From Rariloculus sp963665575 (lineage in GTDB: Bacteria; Pseudomonadota; Gammaproteobacteria; Steroidobacterales; Rariloculaceae), in assembly GCA_963665575.2 (NCBI GenBank), contig CAXXDW010000006.1, positions 930,001 to 994,000 on the forward strand: 64,000 bases of DNA, read 5' to 3'. The notes beneath the pieces were generated by a model. The model ran no database searches. It saw only the letters and a list, made by a program, of their open reading frames with translations, and was not told the DNA's origin. A program made the position numbers and the translations under genes. Below are positions 63,028-64,000 of the stretch, piece after piece (the stretch's first letter is position 1; each line of letters begins with the position of its first letter).

Positions 63028-64000
63028 TTGTCCGAGCAGTCGCCAGCCAAGCCAGCAAGTGCGAACCGGCAGCGAGTCGTACAGGCGGACGCCGTCTGGC
63101 GCGCGTTGCTGGAGGCCGCTCGGCGGACTCGCGAGGAGGTCGGTTTCGTTCCAGGCCCGCCTGCTGCAGACCGTGCCGCGAATTCGGTCCGCGAGCCGCA
63201 CATCGACGCCGACGGAGGGCTGCTCGTCAGGGACTCGGGCGGCCGCTGGGCGCATGGGGCTGCGGTTCCCGCCGAGGCGGCAGCGCTGCTCGATCTATAT
63301 CTGCCCCTGTGCAACGCGCGGCCGCAATCGCCGCTGACCGTCGGACATCTCGGCCAGAGCCTCGACGGCTACATCGCCACCGACTCCGGCGACTCCGACT
63401 TCGTGACGGGTCCGGCCAACATTGTGCACCTGCACCGGATGCGGGCGCTGTGCGACGCCATCGTCGTCGGTGCCGGCACGATCGTCAGCGACGACCCGCA
63501 GTTGACGACGCGGCTGGTAGAAGGGACGAATCCCGTTCGTGTCGTTCTCGATCCTTCGCGCAGGCTCGATGCGCGCTACGGGGTGTTTTCGGACGGCCAG
63601 GCCGAGACGATGCTGATCTGCGATGAGCACAGAGCTGCAGATGGAGCGGAGTCGTTCGGCCTTGCCGAGGTCGTCGGCGTGCCGGCCGACGCCGGCCGGC
63701 TGGACCTCAAAGCCCTGCTCGGGCGCCTTGCCGAGCGCGGTCTGGCTGCGGTGTTCGTCGAGGGCGGCGGCAGGACGGTATCGCGATTCCTCGAGGCCGG
63801 CCTGCTCGACCGCCTGCAGATTGCGATCGCGCCGCTCGTCACCGGCGCCGGAACTCCGGGTCTGCGCCTGCCGGGATGCGACGAGATGGCCGAGTGCCTG
63901 CGGCCTGCACATCGGGTGTTCTCGATGGGGGACGACGTGCTTTTCGACTGCGATCTCAGGGCCGGCGACTCGCCGCGGCGCAGCGATACGAAAGAGCAGA
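63028..64000 (+). CDS. RibD C-terminal-domain reductase (partial at window edge)
   Basis: At least 324 residues; the 3' end is outside the window. A TTG at 63028 with GGAGAG just upstream is the best start; no ATG serves the frame. The dihydrofolate-reductase-like RibD C-terminal domain begins near residue 105: TVGHLGQSLDGYIATDSGDS, VTGPANIVHLHRMRAL, DAIVVGAGTIVSDDPQLT, PVRVVLDPSRRL and VEGGGRTVSRFLEAGLLDRL. The N-terminal deaminase domain of full RibD is absent, replaced by about 100 residues of unrelated sequence, so this is a RibD_C-only protein. Riboflavin synthesis or another pyrimidine/pteridine reduction are both possible. Confidence 0.8.
   Translation, partial: MSEQSPAKPASANRQRVVQADAVWRALLEAARRTREEVGFVPGPPAADRAANSVREPHIDADGGLLVRDSGGRWAHGAAVPAEAAALLDLYLPLCNARPQSPLTVGHLGQSLDGYIATDSGDSDFVTGPANIVHLHRMRALCDAIVVGAGTIVSDDPQLTTRLVEGTNPVRVVLDPSRRLDARYGVFSDGQAETMLICDEHRAADGAESFGLAEVVGVPADAGRLDLKALLGRLAERGLAAVFVEGGGRTVSRFLEAGLLDRLQIAIAPLVTGAGTPGLRLPGCDEMAECLRPAHRVFSMGDDVLFDCDLRAGDSPRRSDTKEQ

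Overview
The window reads as chromosomal DNA of a GC-rich, free-living Gammaproteobacterium, probably an uncultured environmental lineage. The evidence is the housekeeping set: pyrE beside a Crc-type ExoIII, ampG, trmB, mutY, a YggX-type Fe-S protection protein, acs, the phospholipid-transport operon mlaFEDCB with mlaA beside it, a bactofilin and cimA. The species cannot be named from the sequence alone. Genes are dense on both strands, and nearly all long antisense ORFs are GC-driven shadows.

Layout. 1-5.1 kb: pyrE (cut by the window edge), ExoIII, ampG, trmB and an Npt1-type carrier. 5.3-6.6 kb: tRNA-Gly(CCC) and mutY. 6.8-17.6 kb: a block of exported proteins, namely a PQQ alcohol dehydrogenase, an exported amidohydrolase, an M19 dipeptidase, an FCD regulator, a relic PQQ dehydrogenase, a tannase-type esterase, a NIPSNAP protein and the first cluster of DUF6152-type (here 'module A') and GRWEGDT-type (here 'module B') proteins. 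17.7-22.8 kb: yggX, acs and the ergothioneine pair egtB-egtD. 23.0-25.2 kb: tRNA-Phe with a decayed ~2.1-kb element between 47-bp copies of the tRNA 3' end; it holds an integrase relic, a Phd/PIN toxin-antitoxin pair and a helicase relic. 25.3-28.4 kb: a second PIN toxin-antitoxin pair, an FAD hydroxylase and a flavin reductase. 28.5-34.6 kb: a duplicated module B/module A/TonB-receptor cassette with relics, interrupted by a Phd/RelE pair, ending in an intact TonB receptor. 34.9-40.3 kb: an ankyrin - DUF1592 cytochrome-like - DUF1552 operon. 40.5-46.2 kb: an NhaC antiporter, a DUF5916 protein, a methyltransferase-like protein and a bactofilin. 46.3-48.7 kb: two genes in which modules A and B are fused. 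48.8-52.8 kb: mlaA and mlaFEDCB. 53-58.6 kb: a sorbosone-type PQQ dehydrogenase, an Nramp relative, a beta-lactamase-fold hydrolase and a creatininase-family protein. 58.8-62.8 kb: cimA overlapping another module A gene, an unknown exported protein and another module B gene. The window ends in a RibD C-terminal-domain gene.

How the genes work together. The core genes serve nucleotide synthesis, base-excision repair, wall recycling, tRNA modification, acetate activation, ergothioneine synthesis, outer-membrane lipid asymmetry and isoleucine precursor supply. The accessory genes are mostly exported oxidoreductases, hydrolases and families of unknown function, with TonB receptors, suggesting periplasmic handling of organic substrates.

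The best candidate for an undescribed system is the module A/module B pair. It occurs at five loci, as separate neighbours or as one fused polypeptide, and every intact module A protein is predicted to start with His-His after signal-peptide cleavage.
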